Shown: positions 37,141 through 49,139 of the stretch, piece after piece
How the letters are laid out: every line of letters starts with the position of its first letter
Numbering within the stretch: the stretch's first letter is position 1
NCBI GenBank assembly: GCA_002105175.1
Contig: MCGE01000016.1
Location: 627,501 to 691,500, forward strand
Direction of reading: 5' to 3'
DNA length: 64,000 nucleotides
DNA from: Absidia repens
Lineage: Eukaryota > Mucoromycota > Mucoromycetes > Mucorales > Cunninghamellaceae
Program-made: the position numbers and the translations under genes
Notes under the pieces: model-generated
What the model was told of the DNA's origin: nothing
What the model saw: the letters and a program-made list of their open reading frames with translations, nothing else
The model's database searches: none

Positions 37141-37619
37141 GCTTTAATTCCAAACGATGGAGGGAGGGAGGGGACGCATGTTGACTCGTGAAATGACGGG
37201 AAATGGACATGTGCAATGATTACCGGCGCTCCTCTTTCACTTTGAAAGTACCCGCTCCTCCACTTTTCCCTCCTTTTTTTTATCTTTATTTTAGTTTTTA
37301 GTTTTTTTTAGTTTTAGTCAATCATTTATTCAATCGTATCTTTAGCTTGTAAATTTTTAGTTCTATTTATTTTATTATTTATTTGTATTATTGAATAAAA
37401 TATATCTTTTTTTTTCTTTTTTTTTTCAATGACATATTTGGCGCTATAATAGGACAAAAATAAAAAATGGGCGAGGGGGGGAAGGGGGGGCAAAAAACAG
37501 GAGTATGTAGAAATCGTGGTAGTGGAGTCAACGGGGTAAATAGGAAAAGACTGAGTGGTGGGTGCTAGTAGGAACATTAAAAGGAAAGCTGACATCTAAT
37601 GGCTGCCATTTTTCAAAAC
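37141..37619. other. 3' region of the SSK2-like gene
   Basis: Untranslated and intergenic DNA with AATAAA near 37394 and G-rich or T-rich runs. No gene is seen. Confidence 0.6.
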
Positions 37620-37631
37620 AATGTCGTACTT

Positions 37632-37664
<33 letters not shown>

Positions 37665-38140
37665 CAAGTCAACGGGAATGAGCCAACCTCTGTTCAGTAT
37701 TTTGGGCTCGTTGTGGACCTGGTAGACTCGGCTTTCTGTTAGAAATAGTTTAGAAGGGTTTTAGAAAAGGGATTGCAAGAAGCATGGGGAAACCCTTTCA
37801 TTTTGGTTGTAGGATTTTGGGGAAATGTCTTGATTAGCTTAGTACATGTATATATCTCTTTTCTTCAATAAAACATATCTCTGCTTCATTAAACCTTGTC
37901 TTTGTTTGAAATAAATGTTTGTTTAAGCTTCATTAGAAGTTTGGAGATACCCATTTATAGAGATCCCTTTTAGAAGTCCCTTTTTTATCGTACATCGTAC
38001 ATCGTTACTTCTTCTACATCATTCATCAAGTTTAGCATCTCTCTCAGCTACTATTAGCGGCCCCCTATTTTTACATCTTCTTTCCTATTAGTATAGTATT
38101 GACTACGTATCATTATTCAATAAAAGCTTTTTTATTTTGC
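37620..38140 (+). repeat. Dispersed repeat family, copy C (plus orientation)
   Basis: The core at about 37769-37786 reads GGGATTGCAAGAAGCATGGG and is followed by GAAACCCTTTCATTTTGG and GATTAGCTTAG. A 29-base A run (37634-37662) lies about 100 bp upstream. Downstream, AATAAA-containing modules occur near 37866 and 37907, and again near 38120. This is the most diverged of the five copies in the window; no CACGTG is seen here. Confidence 0.72.
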
Positions 38141-38181
38141 ATTGAACATTGGAATGGCAAAGCTATTCTACTGTGACAGGC

Positions 38182-38268
38182 TATTGTACATACTATTTTA
38201 TTGCGGTAGACTATTCTACATACTATTCTATTGCGGTAGACTATTCTACATACTATTCTTTTGTTGGT
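38182..38268. repeat. 30-bp tandem repeat, about three copies
   Basis: The unit is CTATTCTACATACTATTCTA followed by TTGCGGTAGA. Copies start at about 38182, 38212 and 38242, with one or two mismatches; the last is partial. Since 30 is a multiple of 3, all frames stay in register, which explains an apparent repetitive ORF here. I do not regard that ORF as a gene. Confidence 0.85.
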
Positions 38269-39234
38269 TTGGAAAGCCTATAGCGAAATTACTACTTTTG
38301 GCAGGCTCCGCGGTCGAGCTATTCCCGCTTTATTGAATTTTTAGGGTTGTGGCGGCCAGGTTAAGGGGGATACTGGAAGAAACAAAGGTAAAATGGTGAG
38401 GAGGCCAAGAGAATTTTGATGTCCAAGTAAAAATGCGTGTTTGAATGGCGGGCTATGGCTATAGCGTAGAGGCGGTTATTATGGCTGTAGGCTTTACCTG
38501 TGAGCTTATAGGCGTAAACTTTAGAGCATTGTGCAATTAATTGTATGAGAGATGGATGGTTGGTTTGGTGGCAAAAAATGATTGTATAATATATCTAAAG
38601 ATGCATGGAAAATTTGAAGTTGAATGGTTTCGTAGTTCGTTTTATATAAAGCGAAGAAGAGTATATTGCACATTAACTCGATTTTGCAGGCTGTAGAGCC
38701 AGATGGGTGTGAATTCAACCGCCGCCGCCGGCAGCATGGATTGTCGATCGAGAAAAAAAAAAAAGGGGAAGGGGCACATAAAAAAAAAAAAAAAGGATAT
38801 CAGTAAAGTTATACTGCAGTTATGATATATGTTTTATATTTTTTTCGATGGATTTTCAGAATGACTAACTATTTTGACCATTCCCGTTGATATGGTTGGT
38901 GAGGGTCTCCATGTACTATTTAAAAAAAAAAAGGATATGAGAGTAAAAGATACGTTGCCAGAAAATACAGATCAAATAGTTTTGATGGTCAAAGATGCGG
39001 AGGCATTCATACAAATAAAAAATAAAATTGGCTAGATGGTGCGAAGGAGAATAGAATGGAATCATCAACCACTATTTTACGTCAACATGTATGTATAAGG
39101 TAGAATAAATTTTGGGTTTATTGTTTTTTTGAGGGAAAAAAAAAATATAGGAAAGATAATCAACGGGGAAACTAACTAGTATGTAGGTGGGATATAGTAT
39201 ATAAGTAAAGCAAGCAAAAATAAATCTATATAAA
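38269..39234. other. Gene-poor interval
   Basis: AT-rich DNA with A runs near 38751, 38781 and 38921, and a GCC-rich spot at 38720-38730. It includes the 3' flank of the PDK-like gene. No coding sequence is recognised. Confidence 0.55.
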
Positions 39235-40814
39235 CTAAGCATGTCCAACGGCTGCGGTAAGAGAGACGGCGTGATGATGAGTTGCTGGTGTGTAATGGAT
39301 GGCATGGTTGTTGCTGTTGTCGTTTGGATCGGCAGTGGCGTATAAAAAGGCATCTAGTTCTGACGAAGCACGCTGTAAAGAGAGACGACGATGTGAAGAA
39401 GATGAGTGGCGATGGAACAAGGCAGATGGATAGCGTTCGAGAAAATGACAATCCCGATCAAGGGCAAGATACATGGTCGATCCCAGTCCGTCCGCTGATA
39501 CAACATCCAAATTGCCCCCAAAATGACTGGCCATAGTCTTTGCTGCACGCCATCCTGACCACATGTTCCATTCTGCTTGTTCTTGGTCTTGATATTCATC
39601 TTGCTGTTGCTGTTGGGAAGGCATGGAGACTGAGGCTGGAGACGGATGATGAGTGGCGCGTCGTAAAATGGAAGGACATAAAGGAACACCCAAAAGATCG
39701 CGAGGAATGTCATGGTGAAGATCACGGTGTGATAGGGTCGCAGTGCTGTTGAGTCGATATCCAATACTTGTAGGCCCGCCAAACACGTCAAGCTGTAATG
39801 GTGAGCCGCCGTCATGTTGTGTTGATCGGAAAAGTCGTCGGTAGTGTCTTTTAAGCCAGCTTGAAGAAATGGAGGTGGTTGAGATCATGCTTGATGTCGA
39901 TACTTGGGTATAATGAGCGCTCAGGGCAAGAAGAGTGGATTCGTAAAGTACACGATGGAGTATATTGGGGATATGGGTGAATGTCAGATCTTGTTGAGAA
40001 GGGCTATGTTGCTTTTGAATAGACACTGGCGGAACAATGCTACTATCACCAAACGTATCACCGCATGTTTTTCTTGCATCTGCAACGGCTTGATGAGCAA
40101 TTTCTACAGGACAAAGTGTTTGGACTTGATTCCCAGTGCTGTTGGAGCAAGACACATGCTGATCTAAAACCGAAAAAAAAGGAGGAAGAAAAAAAAAAGT
40201 TGGTTCTGGGCGGTGATTCAAATGGATTTATATTTATTTAAATTCTTACCCAAGAAACAATAAATGCTCAGGCTAATGGAATTGATATGATCCATGAGCA
40301 TGACCGAGTGAGAAGTCGCAGTAGACGAAGATGCCAGGGCATAGCGAAGCCAAATTAAACTTTGCGCTTGACGTTGACGAAGCTTGTGAATTTTATGACT
40401 AAAAGATCGGGGTGATGTTTGACGTAAAGACGGGTGAAGCAAGGAACATATATCAATGAGGTACCGCTGAGTAACGTTGCGGATCAGCGGCGTTTGTAAC
40501 GCATCATCATGCAGGGTCGACAGTAAACGCAAGATATGAGTGTACCGTATAGGTAGTTCTGAGCACAAAAAAGAGGACGATACTGCTGCTGGGTAATGCT
40601 GATGGTCATGGTGCTTTAATTTATTTTTGCTTGCATGAGAGGCCACTGGCATCAAATGAGATAACTATAGTTTATTTTATTTTTTTGTCAATTAGGATAC
40701 TCTTGTTTTGCATGAGAAGAAGGGTGGATACATTTAAATCCCGCTGCTTACCGAGATCCTTGTTTCTTGACTTGCCCATAAACTAGCTAACAGTCGTCGA
40801 GGCAAGATGTTCAT
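39235..40814 (-). CDS. Degenerate mitochondrial PDK/BCKDK-family protein
   Basis: Relative of mitochondrial pyruvate- or branched-chain-dehydrogenase kinases, which use a GHKL ATP-binding domain to phosphorylate E1. Three exons (40814-40752, 40664-40250, 40163-39235) give 468 aa. The N-terminus MNILPRRLLASLWAS is a plausible mitochondrial presequence. The helical N-domain has HILRLLSTLHDDALQTPLIR and DHINSISLSIYCFLDQHV, like the family. The GHKL part is recognisable by FTHIPNILHRVLYE and by HFGGNLDVVSADGLGSTMYL. The catalytic signatures are lost, however: the N-box (E..KN..RA) reads ESTLLALSA, and no DxGxG motif is seen where expected. A Gln-rich insert (SQQQQQDEYQDQEQ) precedes the last block. 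It is probably a pseudokinase or a fast-evolving paralogue. Confidence 0.78.
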
Positions 40815-42016
40815 GATGTGTGATTGGACCATAATTATGTGTATGAAATGTAGATAAAAGAGTAATTACAAAACACAACCGACAAAGTAAGATTAAGTAG
40901 AAAAAGAGGCAAGCTGGAAATAAATAAAAAATATAAAAAATAAAAACGAATAAAAGGGATTTCCCAACCTATTTTTATATGTAGACCTTAAAAATAAAAA
41001 GGAGGAGGATCTCACTTGATGATTTCCATTGCTTCTAAAAAAGAAAAAAGAAGGCTTCAAGTATAATTTCTCCCCTTGCATGATTTCCGCCATTTTTGAC
41101 TCCCGCGGCAGAAGCAGAAGCAACAAGACTAAGCAGTTTATGCACCCCACCAAGTGTCATCAGACTGCTTGCTCTTTGTGAGAGCAGACATGATATGATA
41201 CTGTATCTTTTGTTTATATACATAAGCATTGATCTCCTCACTAATTATTACCTGAACAAGGCAAAATGAAGATATATATAGCTTCTTTGTTTGTTCTACC
41301 TTGCATCAGGTCTTGTCAAAAAAAAAAAAAAAAAATCTTTTAGTAATCTTTTTGGCCGGGAATCAAAACCGACGATTGGTAACTGAATTTCCCCTGAATC
41401 CTTTTTCCTTTTGATCCTTTTTGATTATACATAAGGCTGGGAGAAAAAAAAAAAAAAAACCACGAGATGATTTCACTAAAGCCAGTCAATATCATGGGTG
41501 TCACGTTTATGATAAATAATCTTTCATGTTTTCATTGATTGATTATCATAACGTTCTAGAGATCAACAGCGGGAGTTGTCACCTTCATCATAACTAAAAA
41601 AGGACAATATGACATGGAAGGTATATAAAAAGAAATGAAAAAAAAAACACAATGCCGGTTTGTTGATGCATAAAACACACACTTATTTACGATAAACAAT
41701 CTTTTAATAGCAATTTCATTTCTTGACAAAACAGCATACACACACACAAACTAGGTTGCTACTAATAATATTCAGACTTTATTTCAGAAGACTATACATT
41801 GTACATGACGATAAATATAATAATAGGAGAAGGGGGAAGATAGCTAAACCAAAACAAAAAAGATTTATGTAATAAGAATAAATAAAAAAAATAAGCTAGT
41901 CAGTAAGTAACACAGGTATACTGCTAAAAACTAATGGTAATAGAGGTGGATAATATAAACATGCAGGCCAATAAAGTCCAGAGAAAGAAGAAAAGTTGTT
42001 GTTGTTTGTGAGAATG
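40815..42016. other. Intergenic region between PDK-like and ATF1-type genes
   Basis: About 1.2 kb containing the PDK-like promoter and the ATF1 3' flank. A minus-strand stretch at about 41010-41200 is GC-richer and has short open frames, including one starting at 41191, but none continues or is recognisable. There are A17 runs near 41318 and 41442. Confidence 0.5.
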
Positions 42017-43854
42017 TTAAAATTGCATAACGCCCGATGAAGATGAGACAGTCGATGATTGAGGGGCCGTGACTTGATGTTGTGAAACCATGACCATGTT
42101 AAGAGCGCCTGAAGGGGGTTGTGATCCTGTTGAAGACGTTGACAAGCGATGTTGATGCTGACGTTGTTGATGATGATGCGGATGATTTACCGGAGACGAC
42201 TGGTTATTGAAGGGTCGTTGGGTGTACATAGGTGCCATGGTAGCTGTTGTTGGCACTGAAGACACCGTGGACGCAGCGTTGGAGCCTCCAGTTGAATGCA
42301 ATAAAGATGGTTGTTGTTGTTGTGATGGTGGTGGTGGTTGTGTGCCCATCGTCTTTGAATTCATATTGGTTGGTAATCCATTGTTGGCTTGAGATATTGG
42401 ACAATCCTTATGCGCGAGTAGTAATGTTTTGAGATTCATGATTTCGTCCCGTAAAGAATTGGTTTGGATTTGTAGTTGTTCATTGTCATTGGTAAGATAT
42501 TCCACTTTTGCTTGTAAGTTGTTCAGCCATTGCTTCTTCCGCTGTCTACATTTCAGTGCAGCTGATAGATGATAAGTAAATAAATAAAAATAAATAAATA
42601 ATGAGTATATACATTGGAGAGTAAGAAAAAAAAAATTCATGGCTTTTTCTTACCCAATCGGTTTCTTTCCAAAAAGTTCTTTCGTTTTTCATCGTCTTCG
42701 CCCGTTCGAGATTTCTTGACTACTTTTCCACTATCATCATCATCCATATCATCGCCATCATCTTCACCGTCATCATTGTCATGGTGATTATCTATCTGTA
42801 GTTTCCTTCCTCGGCTGGGGGACACAGGACTTACGGGTGTGGTTGCCTTGGTGTTGTTGGAAGTGTTTTTCTTGTTGGTAGCAGATCGTTTGTTTGATTT
42901 CTGGGGTGGTGATGGTTGTTGCTTGTCTTGGTATTTGGGTACGGATTGAGTTCGTTCGTGAGGGTAATAAGGTTCATTTTTGCCTGAATAAAGACAATAA
43001 TAATAAAAAAAAACAGTGAGTATGATCACCATGTTCTCTTGTATCCCATACATCTTTCACACTTTTGCATTTACTTTGATATGAATTTGGTGGATATTCT
43101 ATGTAGAGATATTTTGTTTTAAAAAAAAAAAAGTTAGTTTCTCCACCGTCAAGATCAATCCATTTTTTTTTTTTTTGCCCTTTACCTGGATAAGACAACA
43201 AAGAAGATGATGGGGCAATATTTGAATATGCATAGTCGTCTGGATTAGTGGGTCGCTGCAGCATGGAAGGTGATAAAGGGCCAGCCCGAAGAGAATCCCA
43301 AGCATATTGACTAGCAATGTCCTTTGGTACGCTACTCATCACAGTGGTGCCAGCGGGACTCGTCATAGCAGCAACAGGTGGTAATTTCAGTGATTCATTG
43401 GTGGTGGGTTGGAAGTAGAGGCGGCAGTCATGCTCTGGGCACTATTGATGGAACTTACGCTGCCTGTGCTTGCTGTAGTAGAAGATGCTGTTGTGGTTGT
43501 AGTGGCGGCGGTGGTGTTTGTACCTGGAGGGAGCTTGCTCTTTTCAGAACCTGGCGATGTTTTGGAAGCACTTGAGAAGCTTTGTTCGAAAGGATTTGGT
43601 TCTTGATCCAATTTTGCACTTGGGTTTAATGGTAATACGGCCATAGGAGGACTGTTGGTGACTTGTTGTGCATAAACATGTTGTGATTCTGAGGGTTGTT
43701 GTGAAGCAGCGCCTAAAAGATATAAGTTAGTTGATGATATAATGGTATTTTAAATCCACTTACCATCGATTGTATTGGCTGAATTTTCGACAAGCACTGA
43801 TTTGGGATCAATTGAAGTGTTTGCAATGTTATCTTGAGTTTGATCGTTCACCAT
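42017..43854 (-). CDS. ATF1: ATF/CREB-type bZIP transcription factor, Atf1-like (1-nt frameshift here)
   Basis: Stress-responsive bZIP factor; Atf1/AtfA proteins are usual nuclear targets of the HOG/p38 MAP kinase. Four exons: 43854-43764, 43712-43186, 42983-42654 and 42561-42017. The N-terminal regulatory motifs shared with fungal AtfA are present: KLDQEPNPFEQSF, LKLPPVAAMTSPAG and SLRAGPLSPSMLQ. The bZIP is near residues 300-365: RKNFLERNRLAALKCRQRKK followed by a heptad-leucine helix. An acidic and basic linker precedes it, and a Gln/Ser-rich tail follows. Within exon 2 the frame breaks near 43400-43412: the frame with NPFEQSF stops, and the LPPVAAMTSPAG frame needs one extra base around CCACCACCAATG. 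The exons sum to 1493 nt; one more base gives 497 aa. No intron fits without deleting the conserved motif. Confidence 0.88.
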
Positions 43855-45057
43855 GGTTGATATGAAAGTTGTTATCTATTACAAATGACAATGAGTATCC
43901 TGTAGTATTTTTACATATCCATATCTGTATGTGCGTGTGTGTGTTACATTTGATTTGCTTTGATGCGAATTGTTGCAAGTTTTGGCAGATACCTTGAGTT
44001 CTAAAGAATAAATATATTGAAAAAAAAGAGAGTTAGCGGTTGCTGTTGATGCTTTATAACATCTCTTTTCTGGCAATATTGACTTGATATGAAAACCTAC
44101 TTTATCTTTCGACCAAGTTCGTCCCAGGAAAAGGAGATTGTATGAATAAGTTATCCAATGGAAAATAAGGAGTTAATAGGGATTCTAATGGTAAAGTGTG
44201 AGAGAGAAAAGGGAAAAAAGAACAAGAAAAAAAAAAATCGGGCACACAATGTGGTTCCAACAAAATGAGGAGAGTTATTTTAATTGGTTGATAAATTTGA
44301 TGATTACATCATTTATTTTTTTTGAAAAAGCGGAGATAGGATAATTGTCAGGAACTCTCTTTCTTTCTCTCTTTTATACTTTTTATCAAACTCCATTAAC
44401 TTTTTTCATATCACTTACCAACATTGTTTATATTATATATAACAACATTCGTCTTGCAATGTCAATCATCGACCTTTTTCTTCTCTACTTTCAGTTTTAC
44501 GCGGGGAACCTTCCTACATTTGGTCAATAAAGAACGCATACAGTAAAACATTGATTATCCTCGTGACATTCAACGTGACACAATGCAAATAATCTGGAGT
44601 AGGTAGGTCAGGATAATGCTAACAGGGAAGAGAATTAAATCAGCAGCATAAAATGAGGTGTTTTGGCTTATTTTATCCCTCATCAAGTTTTTTTTTTTTA
44701 GTTTGTTTGAATGGCAAAATGAAGATACTTTACTGATTCATTTTTTGGGGTGTTTATGACACTATTTGTTATTCAATATAGGTGGTCGACACCCTCCCCC
44801 CTGAATGGGTGACACGATGAGACACTTGGAGGGAAAACGTTATATATATGACAAGGAAAAAAATGAGGGGGGTAGTGTCCCAACCCAACTTTTGGACTAT
44901 GTAGAAATGTATAGGTAATGACAATAGGCGAACATTCGGACTCCCAAAAGAGGAAAAAATGAAATAGGATAAAAAAAAAAAACTCACCCCCACTTCTTTT
45001 TTTTTCTTTCTTTCTATATTTTTTTTTAATTTTTCTAAAAAAAAAAAACTCTCAACA
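43855..45057. promoter_or_regulatory. Divergent upstream region (ATF1-type / transporter)
   Basis: About 1.2 kb between outward-facing start codons. It contains T and A runs (44690-44700, 44970-45050) and AT-rich stretches. No gene is seen and no specific binding site can be assigned with confidence. Confidence 0.5.
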
Positions 45058-47276
45058 ATGGAACAAACATCCTCTTTCCCTGAACAAATACGGGTGCCCA
45101 CCAACAGCCATCCTTCTCATTTACCAAACTATGGCACCATTGATAGTGGCGGTATGACTCCTTTGTCTGAGCATGATACCTTGGATCTGTCATTGTATCA
45201 CGACCAGTCGGACCCTCTACATGATAATGGTAGCGGAAGATCATTTCGTAGTGCCCTTGGATCGTTTGGTCGTTCCTATTCTCGGACTTCTGCTCTCTAC
45301 ATGGCCGACAATCTCTCTTTATCAAGACCGGCGACGATGGAGCTTTGTGAACATGATGAAGAAACTGGTGCGGATGGTCAAAAAACAAGGTAACAACAAA
45401 AAAAAAAACCTTAAAATGACATCAAGTGATTGTGAGTTGAATCAGGATGAAATGACATACTTTTGCTTCTCTTATATGTGTACTTACCTCCAAGTATATG
45501 ATTTATTATTCTACATAGACCGGATATACATAGTGTCTTGTCAAACCATACATATCACACAAATCTCGGCGTGGCCTTTTTTCCATCATTATCAAGACAC
45601 ACAACACTTGGGACGCTGATTCTTCGGGATGAATACAATGAAGATGTGCAACATCAAACACACAGCATACCACAGTCCTCCTTCCTTCAATCGGTCTTCA
45701 ACTCTGTTAATGTACTTGTGGGCATTGGGGTACTGGCTTTGCCGCTTGGGATTCGGTATGGTGGTTGGTTGATTGGTCTATCGGTGTTTGTCTTTTGCAC
45801 CCTATCTACCAACTACTCGGCGAAGATCCTAGCTCGGTGTTTGGATGCCGCTCCTCCTGGTGCGCTTACCTATGCAGATATGGGTGCTGCTGCCTTTGGT
45901 GAACGTGGTCGTGGTGTCATCAGTGGGGTTTTTATTCTGGAACTTTTTACTTTAGGGTAAGATAACCATTGATGGGAAAAGAAGATGGGTGACAATAATA
46001 ATGATCTTAAATGGGTCCCTTTTTTTTTAAAAAAAAAAACAAATAGTGTGGCAATGGCTATTTTACTTGGGGATGGACTTGAAACATTATTTGGCCTTGA
46101 TATGATTACCACTCGGCTTATTTCCTTCTGTGTTTTGACACCTATGACATTCTTTCCTATTAGCAAATTGGCTTATACCAGTGTGATTGGTGTATTCAGC
46201 AGTATATTCTTGGTGTTAATCGTTGCTCTTGATGGACTTACCAAGCATACTCGACCTGGAAGCCTTTGGGATCCAATGGTAAACCTGTCACCATTCATTG
46301 CTCCTCACCATCACTATGTCACCCGTCCCCCCCAAATATATCTCTATATATATTTAGTGTGGCAGTTTTATGTTTATTTTTATTTTTACTTAATTTTTTT
46401 TTTTATTTCAACAATAGGAAACGGAATGGATTCCATCCGAGCCGTTTAACATACCTCTCTGCTTTGGCCTTTTGATGGCGGTTTACTCTGGTCATGCTGT
46501 CTTCCCAAGTTTATATCGTGATATGGCAGAACCCAAAAAATACGATCGTATGGTGGATACTACTTACATTATTACATTTGCTGTGTATCTTATTATGGCC
46601 GTCACAGGGTATCTGATGTTTGGATTGGACACAATGCAGGAGGTAAAAAAAAAAAAAATCATTCAAGGTTGTTGTTTGCGGGAGGATCTTTTTTAACACA
46701 CTTTTTTTTTCTTTTTTTTTTTTTTTTTTTGCTGGGATGGTTGTAGATTACGCAAAACCTAGCCATTACATCCGGATACAACAAATCTATCAATGAGGGT
46801 GCTATTTATTTGATTGTTTTGATCCCTGTGGCAAAATACGGATTGATGCTCAACCCAGTCAACCTATCGTGGGAATTATGGCTGCGAAATCAACCTCGAA
46901 TGGAAACTTGGTTCACAGATCATTCATGGAAAAAACATTCTCTGTCTATCATTGGTCGAATAATTGTCAGTGCCTTTGTCATTTATATCGCTACTGTTTT
47001 CCCTGGGTTTGATCGGATCATGGTAAAGCCTATAAACTGAGGAAATGAAACACACACACATGTCTCATCCTCTTATTTCTTTTTTTGGTGGGGTAGTCTT
47101 TAGTGGGTGCTTTGTTTAGTTTTGGTATCTCGGTTATTTTTCCTTTGGCATGCTATCATCGCTTATATCGTGAATCTATGACGTACAAGGATCTAATTGT
47201 GAACTGGGCCTTTTTGTTAGTTTCAATTGTTTTAGCTACCCTCGGCACGGTATGGAGCTGCTTCCCCAACTCATAA
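45058..47276 (+). CDS. AVT-type vacuolar amino-acid transporter (AAAP/SLC32-36 family)
   Basis: Multi-pass transporter moving amino acids across the vacuolar membrane, probably by proton exchange or symport. Six exons: 45058-45389, 45519-45956, 46047-46278, 46418-46642, 46747-47022 and 47097-47276, giving 560 aa. A soluble Ser-rich N-terminus of about 190 residues precedes the first membrane helix, as in Avt1/Avt3. That helix has the family signature SVFNSVNVLVGIGVLALPLG, followed by GWLIGLSVFVFCTLSTNYSA. Later helices include SVIGVFSSIFLVLIVALDG, PLCFGLLMAVYSGHAVFPSL, GAIYLIVLIPVAKYGLMLNP and a C-terminal pair. The VYSGHAVFPS motif is diagnostic. An AATAAA lies near 47365. The substrate cannot be told from sequence. 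Confidence 0.93.
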
Positions 47277-49139
47277 CATAACTCCTAGATTAGTATGTTA
47301 GTCTATTTATTGAATTTAGTTAGTGCAGTAGCTAGTTAGTTTTATATCCCCACTATTGTTAGCAAATAAAGTTTATATTTTTTTGAAACGAACAAAGACT
47401 GTGCCACTGGTATGAGATCTATTTTTACATCCAGTTTCAAGATGCTTTTGCATTTTGCTGTATTACCCACTCATAGTAAATGATCTTATCATTGATCGGT
47501 ATTCATTACTATTACATCAATCTTATCATACCCATTTAGCTTTTTTATTTTTTTTATTTTGAACAATGGGCTGTCATCTAGCGGCCTATCAAATTTAATG
47601 TGGGGTTTGAAAAATTCAGGAACACATTGAAAGCAATGTATCCAATTTGTTCTGTATTCAATTTGTTTGAAGGAGGAACCCTTTTAATTGCCATTCATTC
47701 TCTTTGAAAAAAAAAGTATTCTTACCACCCTCATCCACCCCCCAAAAAAAAGACAAAGCGTGATATCATGGATTTCAAATAGTTCTCCTGTATTACAAGG
47801 GATGAGCATGATGCTGGAACTCTGATATCTCTGTATGGTAAAGATTTTATTGAAAACATAAGGAGGAGAAGTAGGAAGTAACAAGTTGTTATTGTTGTTT
47901 TTATATTACAGTATCATGTATGATATATATATATATAAAAGGTGTGTTCCTGGTAAGTTTCGGGTGTCACATTCCTTTTATTTTTATTTGTGTTGTTGTT
48001 GTGCAAGGATATGATATCAAGACAAAAAGATCTAATCTGTGGTTCAGACTTTTTTCCCGACTGCTACCCTCATCTCGTGACAAATAATAATACCAAACTG
48101 AAATTTCATTATGGGGCACGACAAGCACTCAGGAGGACTTTTTTTTTTATATATTTTTATTTATTCAGCGGACTTTTCCTTCTAAAATGCAAATTAGGAA
48201 ATGAATGATCCTCGTCCTGGAACAATTGTACCATATGTTCGAGGTAATACAGTACTATGAGGTAAGGATCGTCATTGCATTATGTAATATATGTAATAGC
48301 ATCACAACAACTAAACGCATGGAAAATATTGTAAAGAATAACGAGACAATATACATATTTTATTCAGATGCTAGTATCATACAGGATAAATTATGACAAC
48401 AAAAAACAAGCTATGTATGTAGTCTGACTTCTTCTGTAACAAACAGAACGTAATATAAATTAAAGGGTAAGCTGTTCTACGGAGCTTGAAAATAACTGCA
48501 CTCTATATACAATGCAGGTATTGACTGTTGAAAAATGGAGCGGTTCCTTTTTAGCATTGGGCTAAAAAAACATCGCTCACCAAATGTTTATGAGAGCGAT
48601 AACAGAGAACATTTCAAATGCCGCACACATGACATTTTCATTTTGTCTGCTTTTTTATTTTCCCACCCACCAACTCACCCAATCCATCCAACCCTTCCAA
48701 AAATCGCTCAAATGATAAATCTTGGGCACAAGTCACTTCTCCACAACGCCACTCTCTCATGCATTTGAATGACAACGACTCAGATTGTCACTCATCTCAA
48801 CCTCTTCTCTACTTGGGGTTCAGCATCGTTCAATCACCAGCTCAACGTCACCTTATTGCTCACCAACCCCTCAGCACAGTATCCAACACCTGCACTATCT
48901 CTGCACAACATTACTTGTCAATACGTGGACGCACTGTGGCAAATACCTTCATATTATCAAAAAATCGGTATCAACTTCGCATGTCGTGAATATCCCTCAA
49001 CGCCTTTATCAACGACTACCTTTCGCCGTCTCCCTCTTCTCCCAAATACGTCCCCTCCCCTTATTTATTACATTCAGCGTCCATTCGAATAATAGCTTAT
49101 AGTTCCTCTTCTTTTGTCGGTTAGTTTATTTTCCATATT
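47277..49139. other. Gene-poor interval, with a C-rich plus-strand open stretch at the end
   Basis: No recognised gene. From about 48640 to 49100 the plus strand is C-rich and open in all three frames (for example 48769-49092). No frame resembles a known family, and I treat this as composition rather than a gene. There is an (AT)n tract near 47929. Confidence 0.45.

Noticed and set aside
41010..41241. Possible small minus-strand gene starting at 41191 or 41241
   Set aside because: Frames end quickly, no splice arrangement joins them cleanly, and the peptide resembles nothing I recognise.
48759..49102. Three overlapping plus-strand ORFs of 76-107 aa
   Set aside because: The region is C-rich, so stops are rare in all frames. 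No frame shows a known motif or exon structure.
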